Below, piece by piece: positions 8,505 to 14,599 of a stretch of 14,599 nucleotides of DNA. Each line of letters opens with the position of its first letter. Position 1 is the stretch's first letter. The stretch covers positions 1 through 14,599 of the forward strand of contig JAPKDN010000024.1 in NCBI GenBank assembly GCA_028822575.1, read 5' to 3'. The position numbers were made by a program, and so were the translations under genes. Source of the stretch: Alphaproteobacteria bacterium (GTDB lineage Bacteria; Pseudomonadota; Alphaproteobacteria; Thalassobaculales; Thalassobaculaceae). Under the pieces are notes generated by a model. The model was not told the DNA's origin and made no database searches. It was given only the letters and a program-made list of their open reading frames with translations.

Positions 8505-8615
8505 ACGACGCGGGCCAAGGCCAGAGCCCAAACAGCAATCGCGCCCGTGCTCGATACTCGAGGACGGACGGAACCCGTGAGGGTCTCAACGGCACTAGCT
8601 GTCGAGATGCTGGAG

Positions 8616-8644
8616 CTTATAGGCGGGGCGGGTGGATGTGTCAA
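8616..8644 (-). promoter_or_regulatory. Promoter of the ffh operon
   Basis: The minus strand has TTGACA (8639-8644), exactly 17 bp, then TATAAG (8616-8621). This is a perfect -35 and a five-of-six -10 for the housekeeping sigma factor. The predicted transcript start is near 8609, about 118 nt before the ffh start, and excludes the longer ffh reading. Confidence 0.8.
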
Positions 8645-8783
8645 GATTGTGGTGATCGGAGGAGGGAGAGTTTCTGTCGGGTCCAGTTAAACTCTGTAAA
8701 TCTTATAAGACGGTGTCGTCGAGGCGCTGGAATGGAAATGGTTCTGTATCTCCAACCATCTAAACGCGTCATCCCCCTAAACC

Positions 8784-8814
8784 TGTCATCCCGGATAAGG
8801 CCGGGACCCATTCC
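8784..8814. repeat. REP-like hairpin, left copy
   Basis: The segment begins TGTCATCCCGG and ends CCGGGACCCATTCC, with a 6-bp stem TCCCGG/CCGGGA (8789-8806) and a 6-nt loop. The pattern GTCATCCCGG..CCGGGA-CC is like interspersed extragenic palindromes that are abundant in many alphaproteobacterial genomes. A truncated head GTCATCCC also occurs just before it at 8768-8775. Confidence 0.6.
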
Positions 8815-8878
8815 ACCACCGTTAACCGCGCGGCAATGTCACCTAATTTGAAGCATCGCCTGCGCAAGGCATACCAGA

Positions 8879-8909
8879 GGAATGGTCCCCGCACTTCAGC
8901 GGGGCGACG
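8879..8909. repeat. REP-like hairpin, right copy in inverted orientation
   Basis: GGAATGGTCCCCGC, ACTTCA, GCGGGGCGACG form a 6-bp stem CCCCGC/GCGGGG (8887-8904). Its reverse complement (..CGTCGCCCCG..CGGGGACCATTCC) parallels the left copy, so the two make a head-to-head pair about 65 bp apart. The hairpin also lies about 28 nt past the dehydrogenase stop and may protect or end that mRNA, though no T-run follows. Confidence 0.55.
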
Positions 8910-8932
8910 TATGTGTCCAACCCCATGCCCCC

Positions 8933-10006
8933 CTACCCAGACACTGTGTCGAACTGCCCCTTGGTCATGCCGTTCTCGCAGCCCAGCTTGATCATCTCGG
9001 CCCAAGTGTTATCGTCGATCGAGATACCATCCGCCTTGCGCTTGGCCATGGTCTCCTGTTCGGGTTCGCCGGCAACCATGATCTTGTCGTGGCCCTCGGC
9101 CGGTTGGCCGGACTTGACGTAGTCGACCAGACTGTCGAATTCATCGGCGAACGGGACGCCGGAGTTGAACTGCGCCGGGTCGATGGCGATGGTCAGCATG
9201 TTGTTGCGGATTGTATCGCCGGTATTTAGCTCCGGGCGTGCCGTACCGCCGCCGGCTAGACCACCGGCCAGCAGGTCACACAGGATCGCCAGGCCTGATC
9301 CCTTGTGCTGGCCAAAGGACATCAGGGCGCCCATTGGCTCGCGGAACACCACGCCCGGATCGGTGGTCGGCTTGCCGTTCGGTCCAACGAGGGCGTCATC
9401 CATCGGCATTTGTTTCTCGGCGTAATGCGCGACCCGGACCTTGCCCTGGGCCACCCGACTGGTCGCCATGTCCAGTACCATCATCGGTGTTTTCGCGGTC
9501 GCTGGGATCGCGGTGCAATAGGGGTTGGTGGAATACCGCGCCTCATAACCGCCATAAGGCGCGACATAGGGTTTGTGGCCGGTGGCGTTGACATAGTGGA
9601 TTGAGATGAAGCCAGCCTTAGCGCACATCTCGCCCCAAGCGCCGATCCGACCGAGATGATGAACGTTGCGCAGGCCGACGATCGCTGCGCCGTTCTTTTT
9701 GACCTTGTTGATGGCGATCTCCATCGCCTCGCGCCCGATGGTCTGGCCATAGCCCATATTACCATCCAGTAGGATATAGACACCGTTATCGGTGACCAAC
9801 GTGGCTGAGACTCCCGGGTTCATGGTGCCTGTCACCGCGTGCAACATATAGCGTGGGGCAAGGCCGACACCGTGGCTGTCATGGCCCATTAGATTGGCCT
9901 CGACCAGGTTCTCGGCGACCGAGACCGCCTCGGCGTGCTCACTGCCCGCGCCCTGCATCATTTTCGTGACGAGATCCGTCAATGCCTTATGACCGACGAT
10001 GACCAC
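8933..10006 (-). CDS. Malate/L-lactate dehydrogenase family protein (Ldh_2)
   Basis: This 357-residue protein belongs to the type-2 malate/L-lactate dehydrogenase family, NAD(P)-dependent oxidoreductases unrelated to classical LDH/MDH. Members oxidise 2-hydroxy acids such as malate, L-lactate, sulfolactate or ureidoglycolate. Family features are GHDSHG (residues 41-46, with the catalytic His), GYGQTIGREAM, GLRNVHHLGRIG (111-122), MVLDMATSRVAQGKV and the Gly-rich GLAGGGTARPE. The substrate cannot be read from sequence. The start is GTG 10006 with GGAG 7 nt upstream; no ATG fits the frame. It stands alone, convergent with nothing, divergent from dapF and flanked downstream by REP-like repeats, so it looks like a single-gene transcript and gives no pathway context. 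Confidence 0.9.
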   Translation of the reverse strand: MVIVGHKALTDLVTKMMQGAGSEHAEAVSVAENLVEANLMGHDSHGVGLAPRYMLHAVTGTMNPGVSATLVTDNGVYILLDGNMGYGQTIGREAMEIAINKVKKNGAAIVGLRNVHHLGRIGAWGEMCAKAGFISIHYVNATGHKPYVAPYGGYEARYSTNPYCTAIPATAKTPMMVLDMATSRVAQGKVRVAHYAEKQMPMDDALVGPNGKPTTDPGVVFREPMGALMSFGQHKGSGLAILCDLLAGGLAGGGTARPELNTGDTIRNNMLTIAIDPAQFNSGVPFADEFDSLVDYVKSGQPAEGHDKIMVAGEPEQETMAKRKADGISIDDNTWAEMIKLGCENGMTKGQFDTVSG

Positions 10007-10101
10007 TGGCCGTCTCCATTTTAGTGGACTGAATTTTGCTGGAGATTAACCAAGCCGCCGTGGAAAACAAACGACGATCCGTCTCCTGGGATCAAGAATC
10101 G

Positions 10102-10130
10102 TTGGCGAGAGGGAAATCTCGGCGTATATC
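10102..10130 (+). promoter_or_regulatory. Candidate dapF promoter giving a leaderless mRNA
   Basis: TTGGCG (10102-10107), 17 bp, TATATC (10125-10130) match four of six bases at each element. The expected transcript start, about seven bases after the -10, falls at or next to the dapF ATG (10137). dapF has no Shine-Dalgarno site at the usual distance, which agrees with a leaderless start. Confidence 0.5.
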
Positions 10131-10136
10131 AGCGAC

Positions 10137-10970
10137 ATGATGCAGCTTGCCTTTACTAAAATGCATGGGCTTGGCAACGACTTTGTCGTCGTCGACGCGC
10201 GCGCCACAGACCCGGGCCTCGACCAAGTGGCTTACCGGGCCATTGCCGATCGTCGGCGCGGTGTCGGTTATGACCAGTTCTTGACCATTCTGCCGCCGCG
10301 CGACGGCGGTACCGCCTTCATGAAGATCCACAACCCGGACGGTTCCGAGGCCGAGGCGTGCGGCAATGGCACACGCTGCGTGGCTGCCGTGCTGATGGAC
10401 GAAGCCGGTTCAAACGACGCTGTAGTCGAGACTGTCGTCGGCTCGCTGACATGCGCGCGCTCGGCGGATGGCCAGGTCACCGTCGATATGGGGCCGGCCG
10501 ATCTGGAATGGGCAAGCATCCCGCTGGCCAAGGAAGTCGACACTCTGAGCGTCGAACTCGAGGGCGCCCCCGCCACCGGCGCCTGCTGCGTCAACATCGG
10601 CAACCCGCACGCGGTATTCTTCGTCGATGACGCAGAGGCCGTGCCGCTGGCTAAAATCGGCCCCGCGCTTGAACATCACCCGATGTTTCCCGAGTTGGCC
10701 AATATCGAGTTCGCCACCGTCCAGTCACGAACCAAGCTTCGCATGCGGGTTTGGGAGCGCGCCGCTGGCATCACACAGGCCTGCGGCTCCGGGGCCTGCG
10801 CCGTGCTGGTCGCGGCCGCGCGACGCGGGCTCACCGAACGCAAAGCCGATGTGATACTCGATGGTGGGACCCTCACCATCGAGTGGACGGAGCAAGGTCG
10901 AGTACTGATGACCGGCCCGACCGCGACCAGTTTTTCTGGATCAATCACCCTCCAGACCCCGCTCGGATGA
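10137..10970 (+). CDS. dapF: Diaminopimelate epimerase
   Basis: DapF interconverts LL- and meso-diaminopimelate without a cofactor, giving the precursor of lysine and of peptidoglycan cross-links. The 277-residue product has both catalytic cysteines: Cys75 in EACGNGTRC and Cys216 in QACGSGAC. MHGLGNDFVVVD, HNPDGSEAE and NIGNPHAVFFV are further family signatures, and the two halves mirror the two-fold DapF fold. Two ATG codons stand in tandem (10137, 10140); the first fits the predicted transcript start. The nearest GA-rich stretch (GAGGGA) is too far upstream to act as a ribosome binding site. It heads the plus-strand group dapF, 2H pseudogene, mtaB, ftsY. Confidence 0.98.
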   Translation: MMQLAFTKMHGLGNDFVVVDARATDPGLDQVAYRAIADRRRGVGYDQFLTILPPRDGGTAFMKIHNPDGSEAEACGNGTRCVAAVLMDEAGSNDAVVETVVGSLTCARSADGQVTVDMGPADLEWASIPLAKEVDTLSVELEGAPATGACCVNIGNPHAVFFVDDAEAVPLAKIGPALEHHPMFPELANIEFATVQSRTKLRMRVWERAAGITQACGSGACAVLVAAARRGLTERKADVILDGGTLTIEWTEQGRVLMTGPTATSFSGSITLQTPLG

Positions 10971-10974
10971 TTTC

Positions 10975-11501
10975 ATGTCTTTAGAGATTGTCACTTTCCC
11001 GTTCATTCGGGCCACCGAGCTTAGCTAGATAGAGGGCCTGTGCCACGCCCACCTTTCCGCGCTAGACGCCGATGTCGCGCCGCATGTGACTTTGTTTTTT
11101 CAGCGAATGTCGAGACTGGCGAGGACCTCATGACGCACATGTTTGGCATCACCGGTTCGACCCAGCCGGTCGAGGCGGTATTCCGCATCGCCGTCCTGGT
11201 GATCGATCCAATCGACGGAGGGTGGACCGCGCAACTGCTGCCCGATCAAGGGCTTCCCAAACTGATGTGGATGAACAATTTCTTCCACTCTGGCCCGATC
11301 GCCGAGCATCTGCACCTGGACGTGCCCTATGTGCCACACCTTACCGTCGCGAGTGCGACGGTCGCACAGCAAGTCAAGGCTTTGTCCGATGAGCTCAATG
11401 CTGACACTATCGAGGTCGATGCCCAATTTAAGACCGCCGACGTGCTACGCATCGGCAATGGCACGGTGACGAGAGAGGCGAAGTACGAGCTGGAAGGCTG
11501 A
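10975..11501 (+). pseudogene. Decayed 2H phosphoesterase / 2'-5' RNA ligase-like gene (nonsense codon plus frameshift)
   Basis: 2H phosphoesterases act on 2'-5' or cyclic phosphate bonds and carry two HxT motifs. Starting at ATG 10975, four bases past the dapF stop, the frame reads MSLEIVTFPFIRATELS, then a TAG at 11026, then IEGLCHAHLSALDADVAP and the first motif HVTLFF. Coding then moves to another frame at a run of six T (11095-11100). The continuation (SANVETGEDL onwards) is open to 11501 and contains the second motif PHLTVA plus the usual C-terminal half. One added T would rejoin the halves as TLFFSAN. The TAG replaces a codon at a spot where TGG (Trp) would be a one-base change. Two separate lesions argue for a pseudogene. 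A 123-residue C-terminal fragment from ATG 11130 could still be translated but lacks one catalytic His. The family assignment rests on motifs and layout. Confidence 0.75.
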
Positions 11502-11542
11502 ATGCTTGCGTTCCGAGCCAAATCCAGCCATCTCTGTCCATC

Positions 11543-12832
11543 ATGACTGAAACGCCCGATACTGCCCCGCCAACGCGCGACCGCGTCGAAACCTTCGGCT
11601 GCCGGCTGAATGCTTTCGAGTCGGAGGTCATTCGCGCGCATCTTGGCAAGGCTGGCGAGCGCCCGCGCATCATCTTCAATACCTGCGCCGTCACCGCTGA
11701 GGCCGAGCGTCAGGCCCGTCAGTCGATTCGCAAGGCTCGACGCGAGCATCCCGAGGCCGAAATCGTCGTCACCGGCTGCGCCGCCCAAATCGACCCAAAC
11801 GGCTATGGAGCCATGGCAGAGGTTGATCGGGTCATCGGTAACGAGGAGAAACTTGCCGCCGAAACCTGGGGCGCTAGCGGAAATCCATCTCGGGTGCTGG
11901 TCAACGACATCATGAGCGTGACCGAAACCGCCCCGCATCTTGTCGCTGGTTTCGAGGGTCGCGCCCGGGCGTTTGTTCAGGTCCAGCAAGGCTGTGATCA
12001 CCGATGCACCTTCTGTATCATTCCCTTCGGTCGGGGCAATAGTCGGTCCGTCGCTATCGGCGAGATTACGCGGCAGGCCCGACTCTTGGTGGAAAACGGC
12101 TATCGCGAGCTGGTCCTGACCGGCGTCGATATCACCTCCTATGGCTCGGACTTGCCGGGCCAACCAAGCCTTGGCCAACTTGCTAGACGGCTGTTGGCCC
12201 AAGTCCCCGAACTGCCGCGACTCAGACTGTCCTCGGTCGACCCAATGGAGATCGACGACGATCTTCTGACCTTGGTTGCGAACGAGCCACGACTGATGCC
12301 GCATCTGCATCTCAGCGTTCAGGCTGGCGACGATCTGATCCTCAAGCGGATGAAGCGCCGGCACCTTCGTGACGACGTGATCAAGATCGCCGCGCATTTG
12401 CGCGCGTTACGGCAGGATATCATCCTTGGCGCCGACATCATCGCCGGCTTTCCAACCGAGACCGACGCCATGTTCCAACGGTCCCTGGATCTGGTCGAAG
12501 AGGCTGGTTTGACGCATCTGCATGTCTTTCCTTATTCAGCCCGGCAGGGGACGCCCGCGGCACGGATGCCCCAGGTTCTCAAGGCTGACCGAAAGCGCCG
12601 CGCTGGACTTTTACGAGCCTCCGGAGACAAGGCGCTGGCGCGCTACATGACCACTCGGATCGGACACAGCGAACGCGTGCTCATCGAGCAAGGCCATGCG
12701 GGTCACACCGAACATTTCGTTCCTATGACCGTGGATAGCCCTTGCTCCCCCGGTGACATTCTCGATGTCCAGGTGTCGGGTACCTCGAATGGCCGGTTGC
12801 TGGGATCCCGCGTAACCGTGGAGGCGGCATGA
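11543..12832 (+). CDS. mtaB: tRNA (N6-threonylcarbamoyladenosine37-C2)-methylthiotransferase
   Basis: MtaB is a radical-SAM methylthiotransferase that converts t6A37 to ms2t6A37 in tRNAs reading ANN codons. The 429-residue product has the three domains of the MiaB/MtaB family. The N-terminal UPF0004 domain carries cluster ligands Cys20 (FGCRLN), Cys48 (NTCAVT) and Cys79 (TGCAAQ). The radical-SAM core has GCDHRCTFC (Cys151, 155, 158). A C-terminal TRAM domain follows at about 370-429. FGCRLN and NTCAVTAEAERQ favour MtaB over MiaB or RimO. The start is ATG 11543; no good Shine-Dalgarno site is visible. It ends in an ATGA overlap with ftsY, so the two are translationally coupled. Confidence 0.95.
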   Translation: MTETPDTAPPTRDRVETFGCRLNAFESEVIRAHLGKAGERPRIIFNTCAVTAEAERQARQSIRKARREHPEAEIVVTGCAAQIDPNGYGAMAEVDRVIGNEEKLAAETWGASGNPSRVLVNDIMSVTETAPHLVAGFEGRARAFVQVQQGCDHRCTFCIIPFGRGNSRSVAIGEITRQARLLVENGYRELVLTGVDITSYGSDLPGQPSLGQLARRLLAQVPELPRLRLSSVDPMEIDDDLLTLVANEPRLMPHLHLSVQAGDDLILKRMKRRHLRDDVIKIAAHLRALRQDIILGADIIAGFPTETDAMFQRSLDLVEEAGLTHLHVFPYSARQGTPAARMPQVLKADRKRRAGLLRASGDKALARYMTTRIGHSERVLIEQGHAGHTEHFVPMTVDSPCSPGDILDVQVSGTSNGRLLGSRVTVEAA

Positions 12833-13773
12833 GCGCCGAGGAGCAAGAACCCGAACGCAAGGGTTGGTTCCAACGTCTGACATCCGGCCTATCCCTTACC
12901 TCCGACAAGCTGGTCGGTGGTATCACCGCGCTGTTCAACAAAAAGAAGCTGGATGCCGCGACCCTCCAGGAGTTGGAGGATTTGCTGATCACCTCCGACC
13001 TGGGTGTCGCGACCGCTGCCAAACTGACCGCCAACCTGGCGCGCGAGAAGTTCGACAAGGAAGTCACCGACGAGGAAGTCCGCGAAGCCTTCGCCGCCGA
13101 CATCACCGAGATATTGGCTCCCGTTGCGGAACCCTTGGAGATCAACCCGTCGAACCGACCACACGTGGTCCTGGTTTGCGGCGTCAACGGCAGCGGCAAG
13201 ACCACCACCATCGGCAAACTCGCCCAGCAGTGGAAGACCGAGGGCAAGACCGTCTGGTTGGCCGCCGGGGATACTTTCCGCGCCGCCGCGATCGAACAGC
13301 TTCAAGTCTGGGGCCAAAGCGCCGGCGTGCCGGTCGTCGCCCGCCCGCAAGGGTCGGACCCCGCCGCGCTTGCCTTCGATGCGATGAACGAGGCGCGCGG
13401 GGCCGGCGCCGACGTCCTGATGATCGATACCGCCGGGCGATTGCAGAACCGCGCCGAGCTGATGGACGAGCTTGCCAAGGTGGTTCGGGTGATCAAGAAG
13501 CAAGCACCGGACGCGCCGCATGATTGCCTGCTGGTTCTGGACGGCACGGTCGGGCAGAACGCCCATAACCAGGTCAAGGTCTTCCGCGAGATGGTTGATG
13601 TGTCCGGCCTTATCGTCACCAAGCTCGACGGGTCCGCGCGCGGCGGCGTGGTGGTGGCGTTGGCCGAGGATTTCGGGCTTCCCGTCCACGCGGTCGGCGT
13701 CGGCGAACAACCGGATGATCTGCGCCCCTTCGAGGCCCGGGCCTTCGCGCGCGGGCTGATGGGGTTGGAGTAG
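12829..13773 (+). CDS. ftsY: Signal recognition particle receptor FtsY
   Basis: FtsY is the membrane-associated SRP receptor GTPase that docks Ffh-bound ribosomes at the inner membrane. The 314-residue product is almost only the NG core. A short acidic N-terminus (AEEQEPER) is followed by a basic amphipathic-looking KGWFQRLTSGL that may bind lipid; the long acidic A domain of E. coli FtsY is absent. G motifs are GVNGSGKTTT (118-127), AAGDTFRAAAIEQL, DTAGRLQNR (200-208) and TKLDGSARGG (264-273). GGAGG lies just before the ATG inside the mtaB end, and the ATGA overlap indicates coupling. It is encoded about 4.3 kb from ffh on the opposite strand. Confidence 0.98.
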   Translation: MSAEEQEPERKGWFQRLTSGLSLTSDKLVGGITALFNKKKLDAATLQELEDLLITSDLGVATAAKLTANLAREKFDKEVTDEEVREAFAADITEILAPVAEPLEINPSNRPHVVLVCGVNGSGKTTTIGKLAQQWKTEGKTVWLAAGDTFRAAAIEQLQVWGQSAGVPVVARPQGSDPAALAFDAMNEARGAGADVLMIDTAGRLQNRAELMDELAKVVRVIKKQAPDAPHDCLLVLDGTVGQNAHNQVKVFREMVDVSGLIVTKLDGSARGGVVVALAEDFGLPVHAVGVGEQPDDLRPFEARAFARGLMGLE

Positions 13774-13791
13774 CCGGCCTGTGGCGAGTGG

Positions 13792-14599
13792 ATGACCTAC
13801 CGTTTCACCATCACCGATTGGCCCGGCCCGGTCGAGATACATCCCGGCGAATCGATCTTGGACGCGGTCTTGCGCGTGGGCGTGCCGATATCTCACGGGT
13901 GCCGGTCAGGTACGTGTGGGGCCTGCAAGGCCAAGTTGGTTTCGGGCCAGATCGAGCTTAAATCCCACTCCATTTACGCCCTGCCTGATCGGGAGCGGAC
14001 CGACGGCCTGATCTTGACCTGTCGAGCCTATCCCAAAAGCGATGGGGAAATCGCCAGGCTTGGCACGGACGAAAACATCTCCCATCCGCTTTGCCGCCTG
14101 GAGACGGAGGTCCGCGAGATCGAGGACCTAACCGACGATATCCGGCGAATTTGCCTAGCCGTCATCAAGGGTGGCCGCCTCGCCTTCAGCGCTGGTCAGT
14201 TCGCTTCGGTAACATTCGAAGACCAGCCGCCACGCGACTATTCCATGGCCAATCGCCCGAATGATCGGTTGCTGGAATATCACGTCCGCCGTGTCGACGG
14301 CGGAGCCAGCAGCGTGCACGCGACCACGACTCTCGCGATCGGCGACAGGGTGCGGATCGACGGGCCTTACGGTGCCTGCTGGTTACGCGAGAAACATGCC
14401 GGCCCAATCCTCGCGGTGGCCGGAGGGTCGGGCCTGGCGCCGATGAAATCGATCATTGAGACCGCTCTCGCCAAGGGTCTAGGGCAGTCCATCGCCCTCT
14501 ATGTGGTGGCGATGCAGGAACGCGAACTCTATATGGAAGATCATTTCCTTAGCCTCCAAGAGCGGTTCGAAAATTTCACTTTCACGACCATTCTTGCGC
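13792..14599 (+). CDS. 2Fe-2S ferredoxin/FAD/NAD oxidoreductase (3' end cut by window edge)
   Basis: This is a class of single-chain reductase that passes electrons from NAD(P)H through FAD and a 2Fe-2S centre to an oxygenase or similar partner. 269 residues are visible before the right edge. An N-terminal plant-type ferredoxin domain has CRSGTCGAC and a fourth Cys (Cys37, 42, 45, 77). Next come the FAD-binding RDYSMANRP (148-156) and GDRVRIDGPYG, then the nucleotide-binding GGSGLAPMKS (211-220). The order resembles CDP-6-deoxyglucoseen reductase and phenol/toluene monooxygenase reductases; the true partner cannot be inferred here. The start is ATG 13792, 18 bp after ftsY, with GGCGAGTGG just upstream, so it may be co-transcribed with ftsY. 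Confidence 0.9.
   Translation, partial: MTYRFTITDWPGPVEIHPGESILDAVLRVGVPISHGCRSGTCGACKAKLVSGQIELKSHSIYALPDRERTDGLILTCRAYPKSDGEIARLGTDENISHPLCRLETEVREIEDLTDDIRRICLAVIKGGRLAFSAGQFASVTFEDQPPRDYSMANRPNDRLLEYHVRRVDGGASSVHATTTLAIGDRVRIDGPYGACWLREKHAGPILAVAGGSGLAPMKSIIETALAKGLGQSIALYVVAMQERELYMEDHFLSLQERFENFTFTTILA

Larger units (their letters stand above)
8492..8932. other. Intergenic region between ffh and the malate/lactate dehydrogenase gene
   Basis: This 441-bp gap holds no supported gene. It carries the ffh ribosome binding site and an approximately 118-nt ffh leader, the ffh promoter (8616-8644), a perfect 10-bp palindrome TCTTATAAGA at 8701-8710, and two inverted REP-like hairpins (8784-8814 and 8879-8909) nearer the dehydrogenase stop. 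The rest shows nothing recognisable. Confidence 0.7.

Noticed and set aside
8492..8644. 51-residue N-terminal extension of Ffh
   Set aside because: Low-complexity sequence with no family counterpart. It overlaps the promoter, and the ribosome binding site points to TTG 8491.
8701..8710. Perfect 10-bp palindrome TCTTATAAGA as an operator
   Set aside because: It is short, AT-rich and lies about 57 bp upstream of the ffh -35 element; chance cannot be excluded and no second copy was seen.
11092..11101. Programmed -1 frameshift in the 2H gene at the T6 run
   Set aside because: The run is G TTT TTT C in the incoming frame, not a good X XXY YYZ slippery site. An upstream TAG would stop translation anyway, so gene decay is simpler.
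11327..12397. 356-residue open frame on the minus strand, antisense to mtaB and the 2H pseudogene
   Set aside because: It is the shadow of the GC-rich mtaB frame; the composition is that of an antisense translation and no domain is recognisable.
12889..13896. 335-residue open frame antisense to ftsY
   Set aside because: It overlaps a certain gene end to end, has no recognisable motif and no ribosome binding site of note.

Overview
This is a housekeeping stretch of a GC-rich alphaproteobacterial chromosome, most likely from the Rhodospirillales or a relative. That placement is an inference from gene order (ffh-rpsP-rimM-trmD-rplS next to leuC-leuD-leuB-asd; dapF-mtaB-ftsY) and protein character, not from a marker gene. 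I see no rRNA, tRNA, CRISPR array, transposase or phage gene.

Left part (1-4,750), minus strand. Reading in the direction of transcription: leuC, leuD, leuB, asd, with asd cut by the left edge. LeuCD is the two-subunit isopropylmalate isomerase and LeuB the following dehydrogenase of leucine synthesis. Asd opens the branch to lysine/diaminopimelate, threonine and methionine. Gaps of 135 bp (leuD-leuB) and 173 bp (leuB-asd) could hold extra regulatory signals.

Middle part (4,770-8,650), minus strand. ffh, rpsP, rimM, trmD and rplS form one tightly packed operon for SRP-dependent protein targeting and for ribosome and tRNA maturation. It starts at a near-consensus sigma70-type promoter (8616-8644) and ends at a perfect 13-bp-stem hairpin (4687-4718). 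ffh most likely begins with TTG at 8491.

Right part (8,750-14,599). A minus-strand Ldh_2-family malate/L-lactate dehydrogenase lies between a pair of inverted REP-like hairpins and a divergent intergenic region. From there the plus strand carries dapF (probably leaderless), a decayed 2H phosphoesterase / 2'-5' RNA ligase-like gene, mtaB, ftsY (ATGA overlap with mtaB) and a ferredoxin-type oxidoreductase cut by the right edge. Ffh and its receptor FtsY are therefore encoded about 4.3 kb apart on opposite strands. Asd and DapF belong to the same diaminopimelate/lysine pathway.

No undescribed multi-gene system is evident. The observations most worth checking are the doubly broken 2H phosphoesterase gene, the predicted leaderless dapF mRNA, the TTG start and promoter of ffh, the three rare leucine codons upstream of leuC, and the REP-like inverted pair.
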